Notes under the pieces: generated by a model | Seen by the model: the letters and a program-made list of their open reading frames with translations, nothing else | The model's database searches: none | Told to the model about the DNA's origin: nothing | DNA from: Sphingorhabdus_B arenilitoris | GTDB lineage: Bacteria > Pseudomonadota > Alphaproteobacteria > Sphingomonadales > Sphingomonadaceae | Assembly: GCF_042651485.1 (NCBI RefSeq) | Contig: NZ_JBHSDH010000013.1 | Coordinates: forward strand, 868,001-932,000 | Length of the DNA stretch: 64,000 nucleotides | Direction: 5' to 3' | Part shown: positions 8,255 through 17,653 of the stretch, piece by piece | How the letters are laid out: the number at the start of each line of letters is the position of its first letter | Numbering within the stretch: the stretch's first letter is position 1 | Translations under genes and position numbers: made by a program

Positions 8255-9424
8255 ATGAAAACAAGCGACCTTCGCATTGCGCTGTTCAGCGGCAATTATA
8301 ATATGACAACGGACGGCGCGAATAAGGCGCTGAACCGCCTTGTCGGCTATTTATTGGCTCAGGGTGCTGAGGTGCGGGTCTATTCGCCCACCGTGGACAA
8401 TCCGGCATTTGCGCCCACCGGCGATTTGGTCAGTGTGCCGTCCATGGCCATTCCGAACCGGCCTGAATACCGCCTGCCGCTGCATCTATCGGGCCGGGTG
8501 AAGCGGGATATGGAGACGTTTAATCCGAATATAATCCACATTTCCTCACCCGACCGTGTATCGCGTCAGGCGGCGAAATGGGCCCGGCGGCGCAACTTGC
8601 CGGTGCTATGTTCGGTGCATACCCGGTTTGAAACCTATTTCCGTTATTATAATCTCGCCTTTGTCGAACCGCTGATGGTGGCATGGCTGCGTAAGCTGTA
8701 TCGCAAATGCGACGCGCTGGTTGCCCCATCGGAAAGTTTTGCGCAGGTGCTGCGCGAACAGCGGATGAATTATGATATCGACATCTGGTCGCGCGGCGTG
8801 GACCGCGATATTTTTAACAGTGGCCGCCGCGATCTGAAATGGCGCAACGCTCAGGGGATCGCCGAAGATGTGCCGGTGATTGGCTTTTTGGGGCGGTTGG
8901 TGATGGAAAAGGGGCTGGACGTATTTTCCGACGCCATTGATCAGCTTAACCGCCGCAAAATAGCGCATAAAGTGATGGTGATTGGCGAAGGACCGGCAAA
9001 AAGCTGGTTTGAATCGCGCCTGCCCGATGCGGCCTTTGTGGGTTTTCAGGGCGGCGCCGATTTGGGCCGGGCAGTGGCCAGCATGGATATCTTATTCAAC
9101 CCATCGGTCACCGAAACTTTCGGCAATGTGACGCTGGAGGCGATGGCCTGCGGCGTGCCGGTGGTTGCGGCAAAGGCGACCGGCAGCCAAAGCCTCGTTG
9201 AGGACAAGCAATCGGGCCGTTTGATTACACCGGGCGCAATCAATCAGTATGCCGACGCGCTGCAGCTATATTGCGAACATCCCGAAATCCGCGCCGAACA
9301 TGGCGCTGCCGGGGAAGCGCGGTCGCTGAATTATAGCTGGGACGCGATTAACCAAGTGGTGGCTGATACCTATATCCGCTTGATCCGGCAGCGCGGCGTG
9401 CGGTCTTTGCGCGAGGCCGCTTAA
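8255..9424 (+). CDS. glycosyltransferase family 4 (GT-B fold)
   Basis: A 389-residue retaining glycosyltransferase. The N-terminal domain contains the DGANKALNRLVGYL segment typical of GT4 enzymes related to mannosyltransferase MgtA and the sulfoquinovosyltransferase SqdX. The C-terminal nucleotide-sugar domain has GFLGRLVMEKG and the E-x7-E motif (E287-E295, in ETFGNVTLE). The ATG at 8255 is preferred over the open frame upstream (8219) because the family begins with the LRIALFSG strand soon after. A role in glycolipid synthesis is plausible in a sphingomonad; donor and acceptor are not determined. Confidence 0.85.
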   Translation: MKTSDLRIALFSGNYNMTTDGANKALNRLVGYLLAQGAEVRVYSPTVDNPAFAPTGDLVSVPSMAIPNRPEYRLPLHLSGRVKRDMETFNPNIIHISSPDRVSRQAAKWARRRNLPVLCSVHTRFETYFRYYNLAFVEPLMVAWLRKLYRKCDALVAPSESFAQVLREQRMNYDIDIWSRGVDRDIFNSGRRDLKWRNAQGIAEDVPVIGFLGRLVMEKGLDVFSDAIDQLNRRKIAHKVMVIGEGPAKSWFESRLPDAAFVGFQGGADLGRAVASMDILFNPSVTETFGNVTLEAMACGVPVVAAKATGSQSLVEDKQSGRLITPGAINQYADALQLYCEHPEIRAEHGAAGEARSLNYSWDAINQVVADTYIRLIRQRGVRSLREAA

Positions 9425-9493
9425 GCCGTTTATTTTGACATTGCCTGATACAACAGGCTGACATGGCGGGCAAAATACCCTTATTGTCCCGCA

Positions 9494-10813
9494 ATGACCG
9501 ATTTGTTCGCCGATGATTCCCCGCAAGCCCCGCATGATACAGCGCCTGCAGATGCGCCGCTCGCAGACCGGATCCGTCCAGCGAGCCTGAGCGAAATTAT
9601 CGGGCAGGATCATATCACGGGCCGCGAAGGCGCGATTGGCCGGATGGTGGCGGCAGGTAAGCTATCGTCACTGATCCTATGGGGGCCGCCCGGGACAGGA
9701 AAGACCAGCATCGCGAGACTCTTAGCGGATAGTGTTGGCATGCATTATATGGCGGTCAGCGCAGTATTTTCCGGCGTAGCGGACCTGAAAAAAGCCTTTG
9801 CCGAGGCAGAAAAAGTCTCCGCAATGGGCAAGAAGACATTGTTATTTGTGGACGAAATCCACCGGTTTAACAAAGCGCAGCAGGACGGCTTCCTCCCCTA
9901 TGTCGAACGCGGGGTCGTCACATTAGTCGGAGCGACCACCGAAAACCCCTCCTTTGAACTCAACGCCGCGTTGCTCAGCCGGGCGCAGGTGCTGGTGCTC
10001 AACCGGTTGGATGGGCCTGCGCTCGATGCGCTGCTTACCCGCGCAGAGGCAGCCGAAGGCAAAGCATTACCCGTTACCGATGACGCGCGCCGCGCACTGA
10101 TCGCCAGCGCCGATGGTGATGGCCGTTTCCTGCTGAATCAGGCAGAAACGCTTTTTTCCATTGCTATGGGTAGCCCGCTTGACCCCGCCGCCATGGCTGC
10201 CCTGCTCCACCGCCGGATGCCGGTTTATGACAAGGGTGCGGATGGCCATTATAACTTGATCAGCGCGCTGCATAAATCCATGCGCGGCAGCGACCCGCAA
10301 GCCGCGCTCTATTGGCTGGCACGCATGCTGGTAGCGGGCGAAGAACCGCTTTATGTCCTGCGCCGCATCACCCGTTTTGCGAGCGAAGATATCGGCCTTG
10401 CCGACCCGCAGGCGCTTGCCCAATGTATCGCGGCCAAAGAAGCCTATCAGTTTTTGGGCAGCCCCGAGGGTGAGCTCGCCATTGTGCAAGCCTGCATCTA
10501 TTGCGCCACCGCACCCAAATCCAATGCGGTCTATAAAGCACAAAAGTCAGCGTGGAAATCGGCGATGGATACGGGCAGCTTGATGCCGCCCGCCAATATA
10601 TTGAACGCGCCGACCAATTTGATGAAAGACCTAGGCTATGGCAAAGGCTATGCCTATGACCATGATAGGGATGAAGGATTTTCGGGCGATAATTATTGGC
10701 CCGATGAAATGAGCCCGCAGGAATTTTACGCGCCGGTCGAACGCGGGTTTGAGGTGAAGCTGAGAGCGCGGTTGGAACATTGGGAGAGGTTGAGAAATGA
10801 ACGCAAGGATTAA
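9494..10813 (+). CDS. rarA: replication-associated recombination protein A (RarA/MgsA)
   Basis: A 439-residue AAA+ ATPase. It opens with PLADRIRPASLSEIIGQ, followed by Walker A (GPPGTGKT near residue 58), Walker B FVDEIHRF (near 117), sensor 1 GATTENPSFE, and the C-terminal MgsA domain with the conserved YKA and PPANILNAPT segments. The protein acts at stalled replication forks together with RecA and SSB. Length and all motifs fit. Its 3' end overlaps the serine hydrolase gene by 17 bases. Confidence 0.95.
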   Translation: MTDLFADDSPQAPHDTAPADAPLADRIRPASLSEIIGQDHITGREGAIGRMVAAGKLSSLILWGPPGTGKTSIARLLADSVGMHYMAVSAVFSGVADLKKAFAEAEKVSAMGKKTLLFVDEIHRFNKAQQDGFLPYVERGVVTLVGATTENPSFELNAALLSRAQVLVLNRLDGPALDALLTRAEAAEGKALPVTDDARRALIASADGDGRFLLNQAETLFSIAMGSPLDPAAMAALLHRRMPVYDKGADGHYNLISALHKSMRGSDPQAALYWLARMLVAGEEPLYVLRRITRFASEDIGLADPQALAQCIAAKEAYQFLGSPEGELAIVQACIYCATAPKSNAVYKAQKSAWKSAMDTGSLMPPANILNAPTNLMKDLGYGKGYAYDHDRDEGFSGDNYWPDEMSPQEFYAPVERGFEVKLRARLEHWERLRNERKD

Positions 10814-12197
10814 ACTGGTCGCATTGATATTGCTGGCTCTTCCTGCCTACGTGAAAGCACAAAGTGATGAGCAGCAAGCCCTGAACCGCGCTTATGCGGC
10901 GGGTTATAAAGCGCAGTTTCTGTGCAGCGGATTGTGGAACGGCGGCAAGACGGTTGAGCAGATTGAGCGCGATGAACTGACCGGTATCTATCCCGAAATC
11001 GCCGATATTGTGCCAACATTAAAAGCGGAGATTGACCAAGAGAGAAAAATGGTCACCGTTGCCTTTTCAGAGAATACCCCACCGCGAATTGCCAAATTTC
11101 AAAGCCATGACGACGGATGCGTATCGCTTCCCATTGGTTGGCAGCTAAAGACAGAAGAGGGCTTCAATAACTTGCCTACACCGAATGTACAGTCTGCCTA
11201 TCCGCCGGGACATCTCGACAATGCGTATTGGCCAATGGGAGATAAAACAAACCCGTTTACTGCCGAGCCTACTTTTCAGAAAATCGCTAAGGTCGCGGAC
11301 AGCGGCTTTGATAATCCCGAATTTGGCAACGGCAAAACCAGCGCGATTTTGATTACCAAAGGCGGCAATATCTACTATGAAAAATATGCGCTTGGCCATG
11401 ATATGCACACGAGCCAGCGCACCTGGTCTGTTGCGAAATCCATTGCTGCCACTTATGTGGGATATATGAAACATGCGTCAGGTGATGCCCTCAATCTGTA
11501 TTCATCACACATTTTGAGAGACCCGCGAAATAGCGTTAGTATTGATCATATGCTGCGCATGAGCAGCGGGTTTGTTTCTGACAGCCCTGGCAACCGCACC
11601 GATGCGATATACATGGGTGGCGGCGCTGTTGAGGAATATGCGACCATCTGGCCGGTTGTACACAAACCCGGAACGGTGTTTCGCTATGCCAATAACGATA
11701 CGCTGCTTGCAGTGCTGAAATCAGAGAATATTTCACGGCAGAAAAAACCGTTTCTCAGCCTGAGCGAGCTTTTCAGAAAAATTGGCATGACGCGGACAGT
11801 GGCAGAGCGCGACTGGAGATATCGATATATTCTGTCCAGTCAGGTATGGACCACGCCCCGCGATCTGGCGCGGCTGGGGCAACTTTATCTGAATGATGGT
11901 CGGTGGCCTTATGGTGAGAGACCGGAACGCTTGCTGCCGGAAAATTGGCGCGATTATGTCAGCAAACCATCAGGCCCGCAGCCGGATGGAAAATTCGGTT
12001 ATGGTGCGCAATTCTGGTTGATGAATAAATCGGACGGCATTCCTGCGGACACATTTGCCGCATTTGGCAATCGCGGGCAGTATCTGGTGATTATTCCGTC
12101 GCTGAATATGGTTATTGTCCGGCGCGGATATGACAGCGAGGGCAGCCACTTTGATATCGAAGCCTTCACCCGCGATATAGTGGCGGCTGTGCAATGA
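10797..12197 (+). CDS. secreted serine hydrolase, beta-lactamase class C family
   Basis: A 466-residue protein with a signal peptide (residues 1-22, ending VKAQ). The catalytic S-x-x-K is S211-V-A-K214 and the Y-x-N motif is Y297-A-N299, in the order found in the DD-peptidase/class C beta-lactamase/esterase fold. An N-terminal extension of about 150 residues precedes the hydrolase domain. Such proteins are esterases, peptidases or amidases far more often than true beta-lactamases. It overlaps rarA upstream and shares an ATGA with the oxidoreductase gene downstream, so all three may be co-transcribed. Confidence 0.88.
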   Translation: MNARIKLVALILLALPAYVKAQSDEQQALNRAYAAGYKAQFLCSGLWNGGKTVEQIERDELTGIYPEIADIVPTLKAEIDQERKMVTVAFSENTPPRIAKFQSHDDGCVSLPIGWQLKTEEGFNNLPTPNVQSAYPPGHLDNAYWPMGDKTNPFTAEPTFQKIAKVADSGFDNPEFGNGKTSAILITKGGNIYYEKYALGHDMHTSQRTWSVAKSIAATYVGYMKHASGDALNLYSSHILRDPRNSVSIDHMLRMSSGFVSDSPGNRTDAIYMGGGAVEEYATIWPVVHKPGTVFRYANNDTLLAVLKSENISRQKKPFLSLSELFRKIGMTRTVAERDWRYRYILSSQVWTTPRDLARLGQLYLNDGRWPYGERPERLLPENWRDYVSKPSGPQPDGKFGYGAQFWLMNKSDGIPADTFAAFGNRGQYLVIIPSLNMVIVRRGYDSEGSHFDIEAFTRDIVAAVQ

Positions 12198-13183
12198 CGG
12201 GCACTTACCGCGCCGCCGTCTGCACCGCTTTAACCGGGCCGGATGCCATCGAAATAAGGCCTCAGACGGTTACACCGCTGGCACCAGGGCAAGCGCGCGT
12301 AGCCGTGCGTGCCGCTGGGATAAGCTTTCCCGACCTGTTGATGACAAAGGGCGAATATCAATTCCGCCCCGACCCGCCCTTCGTTCCCGGCAGTGAATTT
12401 GCCGGCGAAGTCATTGAATTGGCCGAGGGGGTCACTGATTTCGCCCTGGGCGACCGAGTGATGGGCGGACATAAGGGCGGGTGCTTTGCCGAACAAATTG
12501 CTGTGCCCGCCGCCGCTCTGACCCCCCTGCCCAGCGCGCTGTCCTTTGAAGAGGGAGCCTGTTGGTATAGCGCCGCGATCACCGCTTGGCACGGATTGCA
12601 TGACCGTGCCGATATACAGGCTGGGGAAAGCCTGCTGGTGCTGGGCGCATCAGGCGGTGTTGGTATGGCGGCGGTTAAGCTGGCCAAACATATGGGCGCG
12701 GCCGTGATCGCAGTGGCGTCTACGCCGGAAAAACGCGATGCCGTATTGGCGGCAGGCGCGGACCATGCGCTTGATCCCGCCGATCCCGATCTTGCCAAAC
12801 AGGTGAAGGCACTGACCGCCGGCAAAGGCGCAGCGGTGATTTTCGATCCAGTAGGCGGCGACCTTGCTATTACTGCGACCCGTGCCATTGCCGTCGGTGG
12901 GCGTTATTTGATCGTCGGATTTGCCAGCGGAGTGGTCCCCAACTTTCCCGCAAATCACGCCTTGATCAAGGAATATAGCTTGATCGGAATGCGCGCCGGT
13001 GAAAGCAGCAGGCGCGACCCCGACCTGGGCCAGCGAACGAGATCAGCGCTGGCACAGCTTGCCCGTAACGGCGTTATGCGTCCGCATATTTCGCACCGGT
13101 TTTCGCTGGATGATTTGACCGAAGCATTGCGTACGCTTGAACGGAAGGAAGTTGTTGGACGGGCGGTGTTGAAAATTAGGTGA
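12194..13183 (+). CDS. NADPH:quinone oxidoreductase family protein (zinc-independent MDR)
   Basis: A 329-residue medium-chain dehydrogenase/reductase with a GroES-like N-terminal domain (PPFVPGSEFAGEV) and a Rossmann domain with the nucleotide motif GASGGVGMAAVKLAK near residue 152. The catalytic and structural zinc cysteines of alcohol dehydrogenases are absent, which places it with quinone oxidoreductase-like enzymes. The ATG overlaps the preceding stop (ATGA). The substrate is not predictable. Confidence 0.9.
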   Translation: MTGTYRAAVCTALTGPDAIEIRPQTVTPLAPGQARVAVRAAGISFPDLLMTKGEYQFRPDPPFVPGSEFAGEVIELAEGVTDFALGDRVMGGHKGGCFAEQIAVPAAALTPLPSALSFEEGACWYSAAITAWHGLHDRADIQAGESLLVLGASGGVGMAAVKLAKHMGAAVIAVASTPEKRDAVLAAGADHALDPADPDLAKQVKALTAGKGAAVIFDPVGGDLAITATRAIAVGGRYLIVGFASGVVPNFPANHALIKEYSLIGMRAGESSRRDPDLGQRTRSALAQLARNGVMRPHISHRFSLDDLTEALRTLERKEVVGRAVLKIR

Positions 13184-13258
13184 CAAGTTTTTGCATCTTA
13201 TTGGGATGCCTCGCTGGTCAAATCGTTCATATTGTGTTAATGCTCTCACACAGGAGAA

Positions 13259-13277
13259 CAAAGCCGCAGGGGCTTTG
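13259..13277 (+). promoter_or_regulatory. stem-loop just upstream of the channel gene ribosome-binding site
   Basis: CAAAGCC at 13259-13265 pairs perfectly with GGCTTTG at 13271-13277. The hairpin ends four bases before the AAGGGGA ribosome-binding site (13281) of the mechanosensitive channel gene. It lacks a T-run, so it is not a terminator; it could stabilise the 5' leader or modulate translation. Confidence 0.35.
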
Positions 13278-13294
13278 CAAAAGGGGACTTCAAT

Positions 13295-14542
13295 ATGGAA
13301 TTTATGGGCTATGCCTTTGACCAACAACTAGCAATGGTCTGGGCGGAAAAACTCGCAATCGTGGCGGTTATATTGGTGCTGACATGGGTGCTTGCCAAAG
13401 CCGCGAAATGGTCTTTCGCCAAATTGGTCGATGCGGTGCCGCTGTTACAGCGTGCGGGCGGCGATGGTGAAAGCATTGGTATGTCTTTGGGCAAAATCGT
13501 GTCTTTGTTGGTCTGGCTGATTGGTCTTATCATGATATTGCAGCGGCTGGGCTTTACCAGCGCGATTGAACCTATTCAGGGCTTGCTCGACAATGTCATC
13601 GGCTATGTCCCCAATTTCTTGGGCGCGGCAGTAATATTCTTTGTCGGCACCATGGTTGCCAAAATCGTGCGGGAGTTGGTGGAAACATCACTGTCGACAA
13701 TTGATTTTGACAAATGGGCCAATTTGGGCGGCGCCGATAAAGTGACCGGCAATGCAACGATCAGCAAGACTTTGGCTACCATCGTCTTTGTCCTGATTAT
13801 TATACCGGTCGCTATTGCCGCGCTCGATGTGCTTAAAATTCCGGCAATTACCGACCCTGCTAAATCCATGCTCGCGATGGTGTTGGGCGCAGTGCCGCTC
13901 ATTATCGGCGCTTCGTTGATCCTGGGCCTTGGCTTTGTCATCGCCCGCTGGGTATCGGGCCTGTTGCAAGAGGTATTGCCAGGTTTGGGTGCGGACCGTG
14001 CGATTGCCGAATTGGGCGTATTGCCGGAAGGCCGCAGCGCATCGGGTTTGATCGCGGCCATCACTTCGATTGCGATCATGATCTTCTTTGCGATTGCGGC
14101 TACCAATATGCTGGGCTTCCCGCAGTTGACCGGCATGCTTGAAACCGTATTGGAAAAAGCAGGTAGCGTGGTCTTTGGTGCAGTACTCATCGCTTTTGGC
14201 GTAGTCATCGCCCGCATCTTAAGCAATTTGATCAGCGCCGCGTCGGGTGAAGGCATTGCGCAGAAAGTCGTCTATTATGTGACGGTCGGCCTGTTTATCT
14301 TCATCGGCTTGCAACAAATGGGTATTGGCAGCCCGATCGTTGAATATGCCTTTGGCGCGTTGATGATCGGCAGCGCGGTTGCTTTCGCTTTGGCCTTTGG
14401 CCTTGGCGGACGCGATGCAGCGGCGAAGGTTTTGAATGATGTCCAATCTGGAAAATCAGCGGCCTCACCAGCCGCAAAACCAGTAGTCAAAAAGCCAGTG
14501 GCCAAAAAACCAGTGGCAAGCACGGCACCTGCTAAAAAATAA
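13295..14542 (+). CDS. small mechanosensitive-channel-like membrane protein (TM-helix repeat type)
   Basis: A 415-residue polytopic membrane protein with repeated pairs of hydrophobic helices containing the LGGADKVTGNATISKT-like and VLPGLGADRAIAELG-like segments of the conserved TM-helix repeat family (distant MscS relatives). The last 30 residues are a Lys/Pro/Ala-rich tail (repeated KKPVA), probably cytoplasmic and disordered. AAGGGGA eight bases before the ATG supports the start. It is monocistronic, with a clear terminator downstream. Function in osmotic protection is inferred from the family only. Confidence 0.82.
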   Translation: MEFMGYAFDQQLAMVWAEKLAIVAVILVLTWVLAKAAKWSFAKLVDAVPLLQRAGGDGESIGMSLGKIVSLLVWLIGLIMILQRLGFTSAIEPIQGLLDNVIGYVPNFLGAAVIFFVGTMVAKIVRELVETSLSTIDFDKWANLGGADKVTGNATISKTLATIVFVLIIIPVAIAALDVLKIPAITDPAKSMLAMVLGAVPLIIGASLILGLGFVIARWVSGLLQEVLPGLGADRAIAELGVLPEGRSASGLIAAITSIAIMIFFAIAATNMLGFPQLTGMLETVLEKAGSVVFGAVLIAFGVVIARILSNLISAASGEGIAQKVVYYVTVGLFIFIGLQQMGIGSPIVEYAFGALMIGSAVAFALAFGLGGRDAAAKVLNDVQSGKSAASPAAKPVVKKPVAKKPVASTAPAKK

Positions 14543-14562
14543 GCAGACATAAATTTGAACGG

Positions 14563-14605
14563 AAAAGGGCGGGGCCTCTCGGTTTACCGCCCTTTTTCTT
14601 TTTCC
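14563..14605 (+). terminator. rho-independent terminator after the mechanosensitive channel gene
   Basis: AAAAGGGCGG (14563-14572) pairs with CCGCCCTTTTT (14587-14597), loop of 14 bases, followed by CTTTTTC. Standard GC-rich stem plus T-rich run just after the stop codon at 14542. Confidence 0.85.
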
Positions 14606-14642
14606 GCTTTTTAATATTGATAGAAATGGCCAATAACAGCCC

Positions 14643-15515
14643 ATGCGCCGCTTTTCCAACTTTGCCTGTGTTGATTGGTCCGGCGCTGCGGCAGAGCGTC
14701 CACCGGGCATTGCCGTTGCGCATATAGGCCCAGATGGTCCGCCCGCCCTTTTATCACCTCAACCCCGCTGGTCGCGCGCCGATGTGGGGGAATGGCTGTT
14801 GCAACTGGCAGGGGATGACGCGGATATTTTGGTGGGCTTGGACCTGTCCTTTGGCTTCCCCTTCGCGGATGAAGGATGTTTTTTCCCAGAGTGGGATGAC
14901 AGTCCGGCCGACGCGAAATCATTATGGGCATTTATCGACCGGATATGCGCGGCCGATCCGCATCTAACCGCTGGCAGTTTCTTGTCGCATCCGGAAGGCC
15001 AGCGGCATTTCCGCCATAGCAAGGATCATGTCGGCGATTTGTTCATCGGCGGAACCGGACGGCTTCGCCTGGTCGAGGCGCATCAACGCGCAACCCGGCA
15101 AGCCAATAGCTGGAGCTGCTTCAATCTGGTCGGTGCCGGACAAGTCGGCAAAAGCTCACTGACCGGAATGCGGATGCTGCACCAAATTGGCCGCTATATT
15201 CCTATCTGGCCATTTGACCCGGTGCCGAAACGCGGTCCCATGTTGGCCGAAATTTACACCACAATGGCGGCACGGGCCGCCGGTATGCCCGCCGGACGCA
15301 GCAAGATTCGCGACCGGGCAACTTTGCTTTCGGCTTTGGCGGCGCTCGATTCCCCTGCCCCCGTGGCGCTTTCCCGCTATGATGACCATAGCACCGATGC
15401 GATGATTACCGCAGCATGGCTCCGCAAAAATGCCGGAAATGAGGCATTTTGGCATCCAGAAAAACTAAATATGCATATAGCCGCAACTGAGGGCTGGACC
15501 TTTGGGGTCATTTGA
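14643..15515 (+). CDS. DUF429-like hypothetical protein (RNase H-like fold suspected)
   Basis: A 290-residue protein beginning with an FACVDWSGA strand-turn. VGLDLSFGFP follows near residue 60 and DDHSTDAMITAAWLR near residue 255. Acidic residues at the ends of these strands resemble the DUF429 arrangement of an RNase H-like fold. No catalytic role is established. It follows the terminator at 14605 and ends just before tRNA-Thr. I hold the DUF429 link as moderate. Confidence 0.6.
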   Translation: MRRFSNFACVDWSGAAAERPPGIAVAHIGPDGPPALLSPQPRWSRADVGEWLLQLAGDDADILVGLDLSFGFPFADEGCFFPEWDDSPADAKSLWAFIDRICAADPHLTAGSFLSHPEGQRHFRHSKDHVGDLFIGGTGRLRLVEAHQRATRQANSWSCFNLVGAGQVGKSSLTGMRMLHQIGRYIPIWPFDPVPKRGPMLAEIYTTMAARAAGMPAGRSKIRDRATLLSALAALDSPAPVALSRYDDHSTDAMITAAWLRKNAGNEAFWHPEKLNMHIAATEGWTFGVI

Positions 15516-15558
15516 GGCTATGGGCGCGTCAGGTTTGAACAAAGAACCAGAAAACAGC

Positions 15559-15634
15559 GCCGGCTTAGCTCAGTTGGTAGAGCATCTGATTTGTAATCAG
15601 AGGGCCGCGGGTTCGAATCCTGCAGCCGGCACCA
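15559..15634 (+). tRNA. tRNA-Thr (anticodon TGT)
   Basis: A full cloverleaf with encoded CCA. The acceptor stem GCCGGCT pairs with AGCCGGC. D-loop AGTTGGTAGA and T-arm GGGTTCGAATCC are present. The anticodon stem TCTGA/TCAGA encloses loop TTTGTAA, giving anticodon TGT, which reads ACA. It is followed at once by the 3' end of the convergent VWA gene. Confidence 0.96.
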
Positions 15635-15647
15635 TTTCTCCGAATTC

Positions 15648-17462
15648 TCAAATCTCCGTATCGGCATCTCCCGCCCGGCGCAGGATGATTTTGACAAATC
15701 CGTCGGGCGACTCCATCCGCAGGACATTGCCGGTCACTCGGTAATCGACCAACAAGTCGCCGTCGGGAACAGAAATCTGCTTTTCGTTAATTTGGAAACT
15801 TTGCCACATCTCATTTTCGCCGCGATATGGTGTCTTAAAGTAAGTGACAAACTCTTCGTCATCGGTGAATTCGACAACATCGCCGCGGCGAAGGTCTTTT
15901 ACGCCATTATGGCTGACCACCTGCCATTTGCCGATCACCGCAAGCGGGCGCAGCTCCTTTGGCTGTTCTCCGGCATAGCCTGCAAATAATGCAGCCTTTC
16001 CGTGCATAGTTTCGATCAATTTCTTTTCATCGTCCAAGCCGGACAAATCAGAACTATTCACGCGCCCTTTCAACCCGTCGAGCAGACGGTAAGCCGTTTT
16101 TGCATCGCCATTTTGATGATAGGCGCGGGTCGCGCCATCAAACACAAAATATTGATCGACCAGCATATGCGCGAGCCGCAATTTTTCGGCAGGCTTCGCA
16201 TCAGGTGCCGTGATTGCAATCTCATCATTGCCTTGTTTTCCATCAACCGCGCTCACATAACTGAGCGCCACTGTCATTAGCGGCAACCCGTCATCAATTC
16301 GTGCCGAGGGCAGATATTTGCTTTTGTCATTCTTGCCCAATGACGCAAAAATGCCACCGCCATTGGACGACAAAAAGGCCGTTGGAACCGTGATGCTGAC
16401 CGACCCATCTTTACCAGATTGCATTAACCCGTCCGGCACACCAAACACGCCCGATACGCTGTAGCCGCCGCGCGGGGTCATGGTGATAATTATGTCATGC
16501 GCAACTTCGCTCACCATATTCCGGAATTCTTTGGTTATCACCTGCCTCGCATCATCCTGCCCTGTCAGGAAAAAGACATTGCCGCCCCGTACGCTAGAAA
16601 TCTTGGTCGCCAGTGCGCCATCATATTGAACACCAACACCAATAGTCGTCAGGCCGATGCCCCGCAGCGAGGCGTCCCGCGCCAAACCCATGAAACTGCC
16701 GCTGTCGGTATTGCCGGTATTGGGCTGTTCATCGGTGAATAGCATCATCCGCGTTTTGCCAGCAAACTGCGCCGCTTCCCGAAATGCTGCATCATAACCA
16801 ATTTTCAGACCGGCCTCCATATTGGTCGAACCGTTAATATCTATGGCGTCGATCGCGGCCAGTAGCTGTGCTTTATTCCCCTTCACTGCTATCGGTTGTT
16901 GGTGGACGAGCGATTGGGTGCCGTAAATCGCAATGCCCATCCGGTCGTCATCGCCCAGCTCTTCAACAATTTGCTTCAGTGCGGCTTTCACCGTTTCAAT
17001 CGGCTGCCCGCTCATCGATCCCGACCGGTCCACGACAGCCATCAGACTAATCGGTTCCCGGCGCCAGCTGTCAGCATCAATATTGGTGGCAAAGCCAAGG
17101 CCAACGAACAATTTGTCATCAGGACGCGTTGGCAAATTGGCGGTCATGGCATGCCCGGAAAGGCAAAATAGCTGTGCACATTGCCGGTCAGCGGGCAAGT
17201 CCAGATCATGCTCGCCCAATAGCCCTTCCAAGGTGAGCGACTCCGGCCGCGGCAAAGTTTGCGCACTCAGCGCCAGGGAGCGAAAATGCTTTATATCCTG
17301 CGCGCCGCCCTGACGCACTCTCGTGCCGGTAACGATGATGTTATTCTCTGCAGCTTCGTCTTCCTGACTATCTTGCGCCACGGCAGGGCTCGCCGGTACC
17401 AGGGCCGCCAAGCATAGACCCAATGATGCAGCACCCATTATATGAAAAGCAAATTTACGCAT
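15648..17462 (-). CDS. secreted von Willebrand factor type A domain protein with TonB-box-like N-terminus
   Basis: A 604-residue protein with a signal peptide (ending ASPAVAQ) and then an acidic stretch and IIVTGTRVRQGG (residues 42-53), the kind of segment that normally marks the TonB box and plug start of TonB receptors. The VWA domain follows, with the metal-ion-dependent adhesion site D145-R-S-G-S and downstream Thr/Asp residues. The C-terminus (about 520-600) looks like a separate beta-rich domain (IGKWQVVSHNG). The ATG at 17462 has GGAGAG six bases upstream; 17489 is an alternative start. The gene is monocistronic and its role is unknown. Confidence 0.85.
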   Translation of the reverse strand: MRKFAFHIMGAASLGLCLAALVPASPAVAQDSQEDEAAENNIIVTGTRVRQGGAQDIKHFRSLALSAQTLPRPESLTLEGLLGEHDLDLPADRQCAQLFCLSGHAMTANLPTRPDDKLFVGLGFATNIDADSWRREPISLMAVVDRSGSMSGQPIETVKAALKQIVEELGDDDRMGIAIYGTQSLVHQQPIAVKGNKAQLLAAIDAIDINGSTNMEAGLKIGYDAAFREAAQFAGKTRMMLFTDEQPNTGNTDSGSFMGLARDASLRGIGLTTIGVGVQYDGALATKISSVRGGNVFFLTGQDDARQVITKEFRNMVSEVAHDIIITMTPRGGYSVSGVFGVPDGLMQSGKDGSVSITVPTAFLSSNGGGIFASLGKNDKSKYLPSARIDDGLPLMTVALSYVSAVDGKQGNDEIAITAPDAKPAEKLRLAHMLVDQYFVFDGATRAYHQNGDAKTAYRLLDGLKGRVNSSDLSGLDDEKKLIETMHGKAALFAGYAGEQPKELRPLAVIGKWQVVSHNGVKDLRRGDVVEFTDDEEFVTYFKTPYRGENEMWQSFQINEKQISVPDGDLLVDYRVTGNVLRMESPDGFVKIILRRAGDADTEI

Positions 17463-17653
17463 TGTCACTCTCCTCACTCTCGACTCCATGATCAGACAAT
17501 AACATGGAAAAGTTAGAATCCGTAATGGAAACTCGCGTCAAACCACTTTAATCAAACGATTAATATTCATGGAATGGAGACTGTCGGCGGGTGAGACACA
17601 GGCTTGCACCACAGAAAAACCTCGTTAATCTCTTCTATCGAGGAGAGCGGGAT

